Assembly (NCBI GenBank): GCA_019308995.1
Contig: JAFDHD010000007.1
Location: forward strand, 1-64,000
Reading direction: 5' to 3'
Length of the DNA: 64,000 nt
Origin: Deltaproteobacteria bacterium
GTDB lineage: Bacteria > Desulfobacterota > Desulfarculia > Adiutricales > JAFDHD01
A program made the translations under genes and the position numbers. Below, piece after piece: positions 1-7,445 of this stretch (the stretch's first letter is position 1; every line of letters begins with the position of its first letter). The notes beneath the pieces are model-generated. The model ran no database searches. It saw only the letters and a program-made list of their open reading frames with translations, and was not told the DNA's origin.

Positions 1-20
1 CAAACCCCCTCCTAAAAAAA

Positions 21-1577
21 TCAATCCCGCTTGAGCGCTCTTCCGCCCTCAACGCCGGTCGCTTTACCCTGGTCAATGGAAAGCACGCCATTTACAAACA
101 GATACCGCAGGCCTTCTGCATACTGATGCGGATCAAGGTAGGTGGCTCGGTCTGTATAATTATCCAGGTCTATGACCGCTATGTCCGCGTAGCATCCCTT
201 TTCCAGTTTGCCTCGGCCCTTCAGATTGAACGTTTCTGCTGGAAGTGAGGTCATGGACCGGACAGCCGCGGTCAGGGTGAGCTGCTTTTCCTCGAGCACA
301 AATGTTCTTATTTTTCTGGGGAAGGTGCCGTAACAGCGGGGGTGGGGTTTCAGGATATCCTTGGGTGTGGTCCAGCCGTCTGACCCGGTCATGATGTAGT
401 CATAAGGCATGATATCACGCACGATGCTGATATCCTGAGAAAAAAAGACAGCAAGGGGCGGCCGTTCGCTCAAGACCATATCCACGAAGGATTCTGAGGG
501 CTTTCGTTTTTCTATCTCAGCGATCTCCTTCAAGGTTTTTCCTTCGTAATCCCTGTTCATTGTGCATTCACTGATCAGGATCTTCTCCGGCTTGAGGTTG
601 TTGAATGTTCCCTCAATAGCCTTTTTGATCTCCTTTTGACCTGCTTTGTTCTTATACTGTTCTTTGACTCCGCCGGCCTCTAAAAATTCCGAAGGAACTA
701 AAAGGGTCAAATGCGAGGAACCCGCGTCATAGGGGTACTGGTCAGCAGTCACATCCAGGCCTTCAAGCCTGGCTTGTTCGATGATATCGAGAATATCCCG
801 GGCCTTCATCCCGTTAACAGGGGCTGATATCTTCAGGTGGGAAATGTTCACCCGCGCCTCTGCCTGTCTCCCAATCTCGATCGCTTCCTTGATGGCCCGG
901 CATACGCTTCTCTGGCCATCTTCAAGAAGAAGCCCGGATTCATCGCGAATATGACTCACATACAATCCGCCGTACTTTCTGGCAACCCTTGCCACTTCGA
1001 TGAGCTCCTCGGTTTGAGCTAAAAAGCCGGGGGCATAGATAAGTCCTGTGGACAGCCCGATGGCGCCCATCTCCATGACCTCAGCCACCTTCCCTTTGAG
1101 CGCGTCGAGTTGTTTCTTGCTCGGTACTACAGGCTGATCATCCCCAAAGACCTCATTTCTGATCTCCCCGTGGGGCGCGAGATGAAAGACGTTCGTTCCA
1201 AACCCCAGGGAGTTGATTAGGTCAAACCAGTGGTTCACATCTGCATAACCTTCTCCGCAATTCCCAGTGATAACAGTCGTCACGCCCTGATAGAGGTAAT
1301 TCCAGTTTCCTTTCCAGGAAGGGTTCGATGCGGCCCGCTCCGCCATGCTGCCGCTTCGCTTGAAGGTGGCGTCGCAATGGGTGTGAACGTCAATGAATCC
1401 CGGCGTGACGATCAGGCCTGTGGCGTCAATGGTTCTGGCCGCCTGTCCTGTGAGCGGCCCTATTTCTGCGACTTTATCGCCGCGTATCCCCACATCCGTC
1501 ACGCTCGGCTCAGTTAGGCTCCCATCGAAGACCTTTCCACCTTTTATAACGCAGTCATAGGCCTTATCCATTTTCAT
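21..1577 (-). CDS. N-acyl-D-amino-acid deacylase family amidohydrolase
   Basis: A 518-residue amidohydrolase of the D-aminoacylase/dihydroorotase-like superfamily. Members hydrolyse N-acyl-D-amino acids or related amides in the cytoplasm at a metal centre. The N-terminal beta domain leads into the metal-binding segment GFIDVHTHCD near residue 60. Later SHIRDE, SHLK and the GSDG motif near residue 400 supply the other usual metal ligands, and the C-terminal ADIAVIDLDNY segment closes the composite domain. The length is normal for the family. The ATG at 1577 follows an AAAGGTGA ribosome site. The CBS-domain gene ends 9 bases upstream on the same strand, so the two are probably co-transcribed. 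The exact substrate cannot be read from sequence; a hydantoinase-like or dipeptide substrate is possible. Confidence 0.85.
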   Translation of the reverse strand: MKMDKAYDCVIKGGKVFDGSLTEPSVTDVGIRGDKVAEIGPLTGQAARTIDATGLIVTPGFIDVHTHCDATFKRSGSMAERAASNPSWKGNWNYLYQGVTTVITGNCGEGYADVNHWFDLINSLGFGTNVFHLAPHGEIRNEVFGDDQPVVPSKKQLDALKGKVAEVMEMGAIGLSTGLIYAPGFLAQTEELIEVARVARKYGGLYVSHIRDESGLLLEDGQRSVCRAIKEAIEIGRQAEARVNISHLKISAPVNGMKARDILDIIEQARLEGLDVTADQYPYDAGSSHLTLLVPSEFLEAGGVKEQYKNKAGQKEIKKAIEGTFNNLKPEKILISECTMNRDYEGKTLKEIAEIEKRKPSESFVDMVLSERPPLAVFFSQDISIVRDIMPYDYIMTGSDGWTTPKDILKPHPRCYGTFPRKIRTFVLEEKQLTLTAAVRSMTSLPAETFNLKGRGKLEKGCYADIAVIDLDNYTDRATYLDPHQYAEGLRYLFVNGVLSIDQGKATGVEGGRALKRD

Positions 1578-1586
1578 TCACCTTTT

Positions 1587-2138
1587 TTACTGATCTGCGG
1601 GGATCATGTCGCGGAGCGCCATAAAGACGTCGGTCAGCCGTAAGATACCTACGATCTCCCTGTCCCTGGTGACCAGGAGCGATTGATGCTGGCCCATGAC
1701 CAGCAGATGAATCGCTTCTTCGAGCAAGGCCTCGTCAGGGATGTACTCCCCCTCGGTGGGGGTATGCATGATTTCCTTGACCTTGATCTGGGTCGCTTTT
1801 TTAACGATATCTTCAAGGGGCGCTTGCCAGAGGCTGTATTTCCCCATGAGCGATTTAATGAAAGCCGGACGGAAACCGCTGTGCGATACAGCTTTGAGGT
1901 CTCCTATTTTTGTATACCCCGCCTCTACTCCTTTAATTGCGTCCAGCTGGCTGACCTTGCCCACGACATTGTCGTCTTTATCGTACACCAGAATGGCTCT
2001 ATGTTTGTAGTGGGCGTGTTTAAACTGTTCCTGGGCCCTTTCCAGGGCCAGGACCGCTTCAGCGAGCGACGCATCCTCAGAAACAGTGGCGTACTCGGCC
2101 AGCGGAACCATAATATCTTTGACCTTGATCGCTGTCAT
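1587..2138 (-). CDS. CBS-domain pair protein
   Basis: A 183-residue soluble protein built almost entirely from two CBS motifs. The first starts with the IKVKDIMVPLAEYATV segment and continues through HRAILVYDKDDNVVGKVS; the second starts with IKVKEIMHTPTEGEYI and continues through SLLVTRDREIVGILRLTDVF. Stand-alone CBS pairs usually bind adenosyl nucleotides and act as energy sensors or regulate a partner. No catalytic domain is fused to it. The ATG at 2138 follows a strong AGGAGGTG site. It lies directly upstream of the amidohydrolase, which may be a coincidence of operon layout. The specific ligand and partner are unknown. Confidence 0.85.
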   Translation of the reverse strand: MTAIKVKDIMVPLAEYATVSEDASLAEAVLALERAQEQFKHAHYKHRAILVYDKDDNVVGKVSQLDAIKGVEAGYTKIGDLKAVSHSGFRPAFIKSLMGKYSLWQAPLEDIVKKATQIKVKEIMHTPTEGEYIPDEALLEEAIHLLVMGQHQSLLVTRDREIVGILRLTDVFMALRDMIPADQ

Positions 2139-2514
2139 ACCGCACCTCCTGGGCTTTTCTTAGGAAATCCTCGGCCGGTTTTTATAATGAAACGCTCATA
2201 ATTCTAAACCCGGGATTTGGGTCTAGACGTTTTTATCTTTTGACCATCTCAACCATATCCGCGTAAGAAACATGGCTCTTGTGTTTCGAAAGATCAGAGA
2301 TAGAAGCGGCCCTGGATTTCAAAAGTCTCCAGGCGGCTCCCGGACCTGAGGAAAAAATCAAGTACTCTCTTATGTAAGTTAGTTTAATAAGGAACGAAAA
2401 TAATTTCAATGAGAAACAGCCCATTGCGCTCAAGCAGGCGCTTTCGCAAGACCCATGGATCGGGACGAATCGTCTGAAAACCTGTCGCAACCGCGGTCGG
2501 CTGGACAGGGCCGG
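2139..2514. other. Gene-poor stretch
   Basis: About 375 bases between the antiporter stop and the CBS gene start. It should contain the CBS/amidohydrolase promoter on the minus strand, but no convincing -35/-10 pair was found. The only open frame here (2233-2490, minus) has no recognisable family, no good ribosome site and an unnatural composition, so it is not called. Confidence 0.5.
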
Positions 2515-3750
2515 TTAGGCTTCTTCTGGAATTTTAAGTAAATACTTGATGGTCAATCCCTGAACGAGAATTGAGAAGACCACCACAGCGTAAGTCATGG
2601 CCAGAACGATCTCACGCTCGCGCCCGGCTGGCAGACTCAGGGCCAGCGCCACGGAAATTCCTCCACGCAGTCCCCCCCAGGTCATGATCTTGACCGCATG
2701 GGGGCTGAACTCACGGCCCAGCCTCATCAGGCTGATCGGAACCCCGATTGAAACGAACCTCGCCAGAAGCACAACCAATATCGCGAGACATCCTGCCACA
2801 AGGTACCAACCGGACAGGGTCAGGATCAGTATTTCTAAACCGATCAGGACAAAAAGCATGGCATTCAAGATTTCATCTACCATTTCCCAGAATGTATCGA
2901 GATGTTCCCTGGTTTTAGCCGACATGGCGAACCTGCGGCCGCGATTGCCCACGAACAGGCCCGCCACCACGATGGCCAGCGGCCCGGAGGTGTGCATGGT
3001 CAGAGCCAAGGCATATCCACCCGTGACCACAGCCAGGGTGATCAGTATTTCCAACTGGTAGTTGTCAACGCTCTTGAGAACATAGTAAGCCAGAAGACCC
3101 AGTAAAAAACCGTACACGATTCCGCCGACACCTTCTTCAAGGAAAAAGAGAGAGAGCTCGCTGAAATTTACCTCATGCTCGCCCGTGGCAATCCCCAGCA
3201 AGACAATGAAGAGAACCACGCCGATACCGTCATTGAATAAAGACTCTCCAGTGATCTTTGCTTCCAGGCCTTTCGGGGCCTTGGCCTTTCTGAGGATGCC
3301 CAGGACGCAAATGGGGTCGGTCGGGGAAATCAATGCCCCAAAGACCAAGCAGTAAATAAAGGCCAGGTTTAATCCCAGAGCCTGCAAAAGCAGGAAGGTG
3401 ATGACTCCCACGATAAAAGTGGAGCTGACAGTGCCTAGCGTGGCGAAAATGCCTATCTCCCATTTCTTTTCGAGCAGGTCATTGATGTTGACATGGAGTG
3501 ATCCGGCAAACAGAAGAAAACTGAGCAGGCCTCCCATCAAGGTCTTATTAAAGTCAATGCCTTGAACAAAGGCCCGGGCCTGGTCCTCGATTGCAAGGCC
3601 AAACCGGCCGGCAATGATCAGGCTCAAGGAAAGCAGAATAGTCATGAACATCAGGCCAATGGTGGTGGGCATCTTCAGGCAGCGATGATTGATGTAGCTG
3701 AGTAAGGCCGCTAATGTGATCAGGATCGAGACGATGGTGAAGAGGCTCAT
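2515..3750 (-). CDS. Na+(K+)/H+ antiporter, CPA1 family
   Basis: A 411-residue polytopic membrane protein with about 12 hydrophobic segments that exchanges cations for protons across the inner membrane. The ion-path motif LVFGALISPTDPICVLG, the segment around GESLFNDGIGVVLF, and the GLRGGISVALALSLP motif near the C-terminus are typical of NhaP/CPA1 antiporters. The start is placed at the ATG at 3750 (MSLFTIVSIL), which follows a GGGGGACGG ribosome site; a longer open frame begins at 3813 but adds a hydrophilic leader unlike the family. The gene is monocistronic and diverges from the ETF-QO gene. There is no cytosolic TrkA domain, so nucleotide gating is not suggested. Confidence 0.88.
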   Translation of the reverse strand: MSLFTIVSILITLAALLSYINHRCLKMPTTIGLMFMTILLSLSLIIAGRFGLAIEDQARAFVQGIDFNKTLMGGLLSFLLFAGSLHVNINDLLEKKWEIGIFATLGTVSSTFIVGVITFLLLQALGLNLAFIYCLVFGALISPTDPICVLGILRKAKAPKGLEAKITGESLFNDGIGVVLFIVLLGIATGEHEVNFSELSLFFLEEGVGGIVYGFLLGLLAYYVLKSVDNYQLEILITLAVVTGGYALALTMHTSGPLAIVVAGLFVGNRGRRFAMSAKTREHLDTFWEMVDEILNAMLFVLIGLEILILTLSGWYLVAGCLAILVVLLARFVSIGVPISLMRLGREFSPHAVKIMTWGGLRGGISVALALSLPAGREREIVLAMTYAVVVFSILVQGLTIKYLLKIPEEA

Positions 3751-4206
3751 GCTTCCGTCCCCCGGGAAACGCTGATTTCCCTGAGTAAACATGAAAAGGT
3801 TCAAGGGTGTCAAGTGCCGGGTGTTACAGCCAAGGAATTTTATTTCCCCCGCCGGTTTTTAATGCTTACGAGTCTTTTCTTGGCTAATGTATAACCCTCA
3901 AGCCGGTCAGGACTGGATTCGGGGATGCCTCATTGATTCGGTTTTAGTAATAAAACATTGATGAACATCACTGGCCCTATGCTTCTCATGTTTGGAGGGC
4001 TGAAGAGAAATTTTTGTCACTCTTTTTTACGTCATGCCATAACACGCAGCTGTTCCTATTTTAGTAACCCTGGCGTGGTTTTTTATTGGCTAGAGATTGT
4101 TAGATATTTCACAAAAATACTTGCAGGGCCGGGAAAATATATGCTATGTAAAGGGCGATTTTGCAATAAAGGATTTCATGACTCTTATTTAAAGGAGGAC
4201 TGATCT
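3751..4206. promoter_or_regulatory. Divergent intergenic region, antiporter / ETF-QO
   Basis: A 456-base region between two divergent genes, AT-rich toward the ETF-QO side. A possible plus-strand promoter is TTGCAG (4121-4126), 18 bases, TATGTA (4145-4150), which would give a leader of about 50 bases before the ETF-QO start. Both boxes deviate from consensus, so this is tentative. No small gene or RNA was recognised. Confidence 0.3.
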
Positions 4207-5910
4207 GTGGAAGAAGAAAGAGATGTTATGGAAGTTGATGTTCTATTTGTGGGGGGTGGCGTTGCCTGTCTTAGTGGGGCGTTGCATCTCGCAAATTTGA
4301 TTAAAGAACATAATGAAAAGGTGGAAAAGGGGGAAGAAGGCGAGAAACTGGATGAGATCATGATCGCCATTCTGGAGAAGGGCGCCTATATAGGTTCTCA
4401 TTCTATATCCGGCGCTGTCATGGATCCGGTAGCCCTAAAAGAGCTTATTCCGGACTTTTTGGAAAAAGGCGCTCCTCTGGAGGCTGAAATAAAAAAAGAA
4501 AAGGTCTGTCTGCTCACTAAAAAAGGCAAGATCGCATCCCCGATCACACCTCCCCCTCTCAATAATCACGGGAATTATATCGTCTCTCTTTCGCGGTTCA
4601 CCGAATGGCTCGGTCAGATGGTTGAAGAGAGCGGGATTGATATCTTTCCCGGTTTCGCTGGCACCGAAGTTTTATATGACGGGAATCGAGTCATTGGAGT
4701 CAGAACGGGCGATAAAGGCATTGACGCTGATGGCAATAAAAAAGAAAATTATGAGCCGGGCATTGACTTGCAGGCCAAGGTCACCGTTTTTGGAGAAGGG
4801 TCGCGAGGCAGCCTCACTAAAACCCTGATAAAAAAGTTCAACCTGGACGCAGGCACGAATGCCGTGAATTACGTCCTTGGCGTTAAGGAGGTCTGGGAAG
4901 TCCCGGAAGGAAGAATTGAACCCGGCATGGTCTATCATACCCTGGGTTACCCGCTTAAAAGAAATACTTACGGCGGCGGGTTCATTTATGGCATGAAGAA
5001 CAACCAGGTGTCCGTTGGTCTTTTAACAGGATTGGATTACCAGGACCCGCACCTGGACCCTCATATGGAATTTCAAAAATTCAAGCTCCATCCCCTGATG
5101 GCTGAAATCATCAAAGATGGTAAACTAGTCCAGTACGGGGCCAAAACAGCGCCTGTCGGCGGGTTCTTCGCCGTTCCCAAGCTCTTCTTTAACGGCGGCC
5201 TTATTGTCGGAGATTCAGCAAATCTCTTCATCAGCCAAAAGATCAAAGGCATACACATGGCCATGAAATCAGGGATGCTGGCTGCTGAAACAATCCTGGA
5301 AGCCCTGGTAAAAAGCGATTTTTCCGAAGCCGGCCTGAAGGAATATAAGACATCCCTGTATAACAGCTTCATCGGAAAAGAACTTAAAAAGGTACGGAAT
5401 TTCCATCAGGCCTTTCAATCGGGACTCTACATCGCCCTCATCAAGGCAGGGTTCCAGTATGTCCTCGGTGGCAGAATTATCAAAAACCGCGTGACCACAG
5501 AGCCCGATTATATCCATCTTAAAAAGGTCATGGATGTTTACAGCACCCAAACGCCTTCCGATGAGCAGAAGGGCGCTATAAAGTTCGATGGCGAGCGTAC
5601 CTTTGACAAGGAAACCGATGTCTACTATTCAGGGGCAACCCATGAAGAACAGCAGCCGGCTCACCTCAAGATAGCGGACCTCAATATTTGCTTTACCAAG
5701 TGCACTGAAGAATATCAAAACCCGTGCCTCAGATTCTGTCCCGCCAATGTTTATGAAATAGAGACCGACGAGGACACGGGTGAACGCACCATGAAACTCA
5801 ATTTCTCCAACTGCGTCCACTGTAAAACCTGTGATATCAAAGATCCATATGAACTCATCACCTGGACGGCGCCGGAAGGAGGAGGAGGGCCAAAGTACAC
5901 CATGGTTTAA
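4207..5910 (+). CDS. Electron transfer flavoprotein:quinone oxidoreductase (ETF-QO)
   Basis: A 567-residue FAD and [4Fe-4S] protein that takes electrons from reduced ETF and passes them to the membrane quinone pool. It has an N-terminal FAD-binding fold, the GSHSISGAVMDP segment typical of ETF-QO, the hydrophobic membrane-associated middle region, and a C-terminal ferredoxin-like domain with CPANVYEIE and NCVHCKTCDIKDP. The length matches the family. Translation starts at GTG 4207, seven bases after AGGAGG. The dinucleotide motif reads GGGVACLSGA, so the third glycine of GxGxxG is Cys21, which is unusual. No etfAB genes are nearby; qmoABC follows on the same strand after 268 bases with its own promoter. 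This suggests electrons from acyl-CoA dehydrogenation reach the quinone pool used in sulfate respiration. Confidence 0.93.
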   Translation: MEEERDVMEVDVLFVGGGVACLSGALHLANLIKEHNEKVEKGEEGEKLDEIMIAILEKGAYIGSHSISGAVMDPVALKELIPDFLEKGAPLEAEIKKEKVCLLTKKGKIASPITPPPLNNHGNYIVSLSRFTEWLGQMVEESGIDIFPGFAGTEVLYDGNRVIGVRTGDKGIDADGNKKENYEPGIDLQAKVTVFGEGSRGSLTKTLIKKFNLDAGTNAVNYVLGVKEVWEVPEGRIEPGMVYHTLGYPLKRNTYGGGFIYGMKNNQVSVGLLTGLDYQDPHLDPHMEFQKFKLHPLMAEIIKDGKLVQYGAKTAPVGGFFAVPKLFFNGGLIVGDSANLFISQKIKGIHMAMKSGMLAAETILEALVKSDFSEAGLKEYKTSLYNSFIGKELKKVRNFHQAFQSGLYIALIKAGFQYVLGGRIIKNRVTTEPDYIHLKKVMDVYSTQTPSDEQKGAIKFDGERTFDKETDVYYSGATHEEQQPAHLKIADLNICFTKCTEEYQNPCLRFCPANVYEIETDEDTGERTMKLNFSNCVHCKTCDIKDPYELITWTAPEGGGGPKYTMV

Positions 5911-5919
5911 ATGGGCCTT

Positions 5920-5998
5920 TTTGAGGGGTTTCCGATTTTTTGTTTGCATTCCCTATTTAACTTTTGTATAAAGGCCTGATTGTTCGGAAACCCTCAAA
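5920..5998 (+). promoter_or_regulatory. qmoABC promoter flanked by inverted-repeat arms
   Basis: A sigma70-type promoter is visible: TTGCAT (5944-5949), a 17-base spacer and TATAAA (5967-5972), which places transcription start near 5979. It sits between two long complementary arms: TTTGAGGGGTTTCCGA at 5920-5935, just upstream of the -35 box, and TCGGAAACCCTCAAA at 5984-5998, just after +1. The arms pair over about 15 bases with one bulged G. They could be two operators for one regulator bridging the promoter, or an RNA stem from read-through of the ETF-QO gene. There is no T-run after the right arm, so a terminator is unlikely. Confidence 0.6.
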
Positions 5999-6029
5999 CA
6001 GGGTGAATACAGCCAAATTAAAAGTAAAA

Positions 6030-6160
6030 TTGAGCCTAAGACGTGAGAACTCCGCACCAACGCAAGGAGAGTTCAGGAAACTCAGCGGAATAAAGCAGCG
6101 AGCAGAAACACTGTGTGGAAACTCCACCCAGACGAGGGAGGGGTTTATGGTATATCCAAT
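6030..6160 (+). promoter_or_regulatory. Structured leader of qmoABC
   Basis: The predicted qmo transcript has a leader of about 200 bases. Within it GAACTCC (6048-6054) can pair with GGAGAGTTC (6066-6074), and a compact hairpin GTGG-AAACT-CCAC lies at 6115-6127. Two GGAAACTC/GGAAACTCC segments repeat the same motif. This suggests a folded RNA element, but I do not recognise a known riboswitch class. Confidence 0.3.
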
Positions 6161-6178
6161 TACCTCAGGAGGATGAGC

Positions 6179-7441
6179 ATGGCAAACACAGAAACCCAAA
6201 GTATCCTGGTGGTCGGTAGCGGCATGAGCGGGCTTACAACGGCCATTGAAGCCGCTGAAGCGGGCTATGACACGTATATAATCGAAAAAAACCCCTACCT
6301 TGGAGGCAGGGTGGCCCAGCTTCATAACTACTTCCCCAAGTTATGCCCGCCGTATTGCGGCCTGGAAATCAACTTTCGCCGCATCAAGCAGAACCCCAGG
6401 ATACGTTTCTTCACAATGGCCGAAGTGGAGAGTATTTCCGGCGAGGAAGGAAATTTCGATGTCACCGTCCGGTTGAATCCTCGCTATGTCAATGAAAAAT
6501 GCACCGGCTGCGGCAAGTGCGCCGAAGCCTGCACCATGGAAATTGACAACTCTTTCAACTATGGCATGGATAAAATCAAGGCCGCCTACCTGCCTCATGA
6601 TATGGCCTTTCCCATGCGGTACGTCCTGGATCCGAGTCTGGCAAAAAGCGATGAAGGGCAAAAAGTAAAAGAAGCGTGCCCGTATGACGCCATTGACCTG
6701 GATATGGAGCCAAAGACCATAGAGCTGAAGGTCGGCGCCGTGGTTTGGGCCACAGGATGGCAGCCTTATGATGCGGCCAAACTGGATACCTACGGCTTCG
6801 GGCAGTTTCCAAACGTGATCACCAATGTAATGATGGAAAGGCTGGCCGCGCTGAACGGGCCAACCCAGGGTAAAATCGTACGCCCTTCAGATGGCCAGCC
6901 CCCGGAAACCATCGGGTTCGTCCAGTGCGCCGGTTCTCGAGATGAAAACCACCTGCCTTACTGCTCTGGCATCTGCTGCCTGGCGTCCATGAAGCAGGCC
7001 ACTTACGTCCGGGAGCAGTATCCGGATTCAAAGGTCTATATCTTTTTTATTGATATTCGAGCCACGGATCGGCTGGAGGAATTTTATTACAAGGTCAAAC
7101 AGGATGAAAACATCCAGTTCTTTAAAGGGAAAGTGGCTAAAATAACTGAGGATGAAACCACCAAGGGCCTTATTTTGAGGGTCGAAGACACCACCTCCGA
7201 GGAGTTGCATGAAGTCTCCGTGGACATGGCGGTATTAGCCACCGGGATACAGCCCAATACGGCTGAAACTCCCATTCCCATCCAGGTTCCTTACGATGAT
7301 TATGGTTTCGTGGCCTCCCAGGACGCCGGACCAGGGGTTTATGCCGCGGGCTGTGTGAGGACCCCGAATAACGTTTCCGAAGTGGTTCAGGACGGAACAG
7401 CCGCGGCCCTTAAAGCCATTCAATCCATAGCGAGGAGGTAG
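6179..7441 (+). CDS. qmoA: Quinone-interacting membrane-bound oxidoreductase subunit A (QmoA)
   Basis: A 420-residue flavoprotein related to HdrA and part of the Qmo complex, which carries electrons between menaquinol and APS reductase. The N-terminus has a canonical FAD motif (LVVGSGMSGLTTAIEAAEAG). The YFPKLCPPYCGLEINF segment and the later CAGSRDENHLPYCSGICC segment are typical of HdrA/Qmo proteins. A CTGCGKCAEAC cluster motif lies near residue 110. The ATG at 6179 is chosen because AGGAGG ends six bases before it; the frame is open to 6113, but no other start has such a site. qmoB begins four bases after the stop. The protein is cytoplasmic, attached through QmoC. Confidence 0.95.
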   Translation: MANTETQSILVVGSGMSGLTTAIEAAEAGYDTYIIEKNPYLGGRVAQLHNYFPKLCPPYCGLEINFRRIKQNPRIRFFTMAEVESISGEEGNFDVTVRLNPRYVNEKCTGCGKCAEACTMEIDNSFNYGMDKIKAAYLPHDMAFPMRYVLDPSLAKSDEGQKVKEACPYDAIDLDMEPKTIELKVGAVVWATGWQPYDAAKLDTYGFGQFPNVITNVMMERLAALNGPTQGKIVRPSDGQPPETIGFVQCAGSRDENHLPYCSGICCLASMKQATYVREQYPDSKVYIFFIDIRATDRLEEFYYKVKQDENIQFFKGKVAKITEDETTKGLILRVEDTTSEELHEVSVDMAVLATGIQPNTAETPIPIQVPYDDYGFVASQDAGPGVYAAGCVRTPNNVSEVVQDGTAAALKAIQSIARR

Positions 7442-7445
7442 CCTG

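Noticed and set aside
2233-2490. 85-residue open frame on the minus strand between the CBS gene and the antiporter
   Set aside because: No family resemblance, no ribosome site, and a composition unlike real proteins of this genome.
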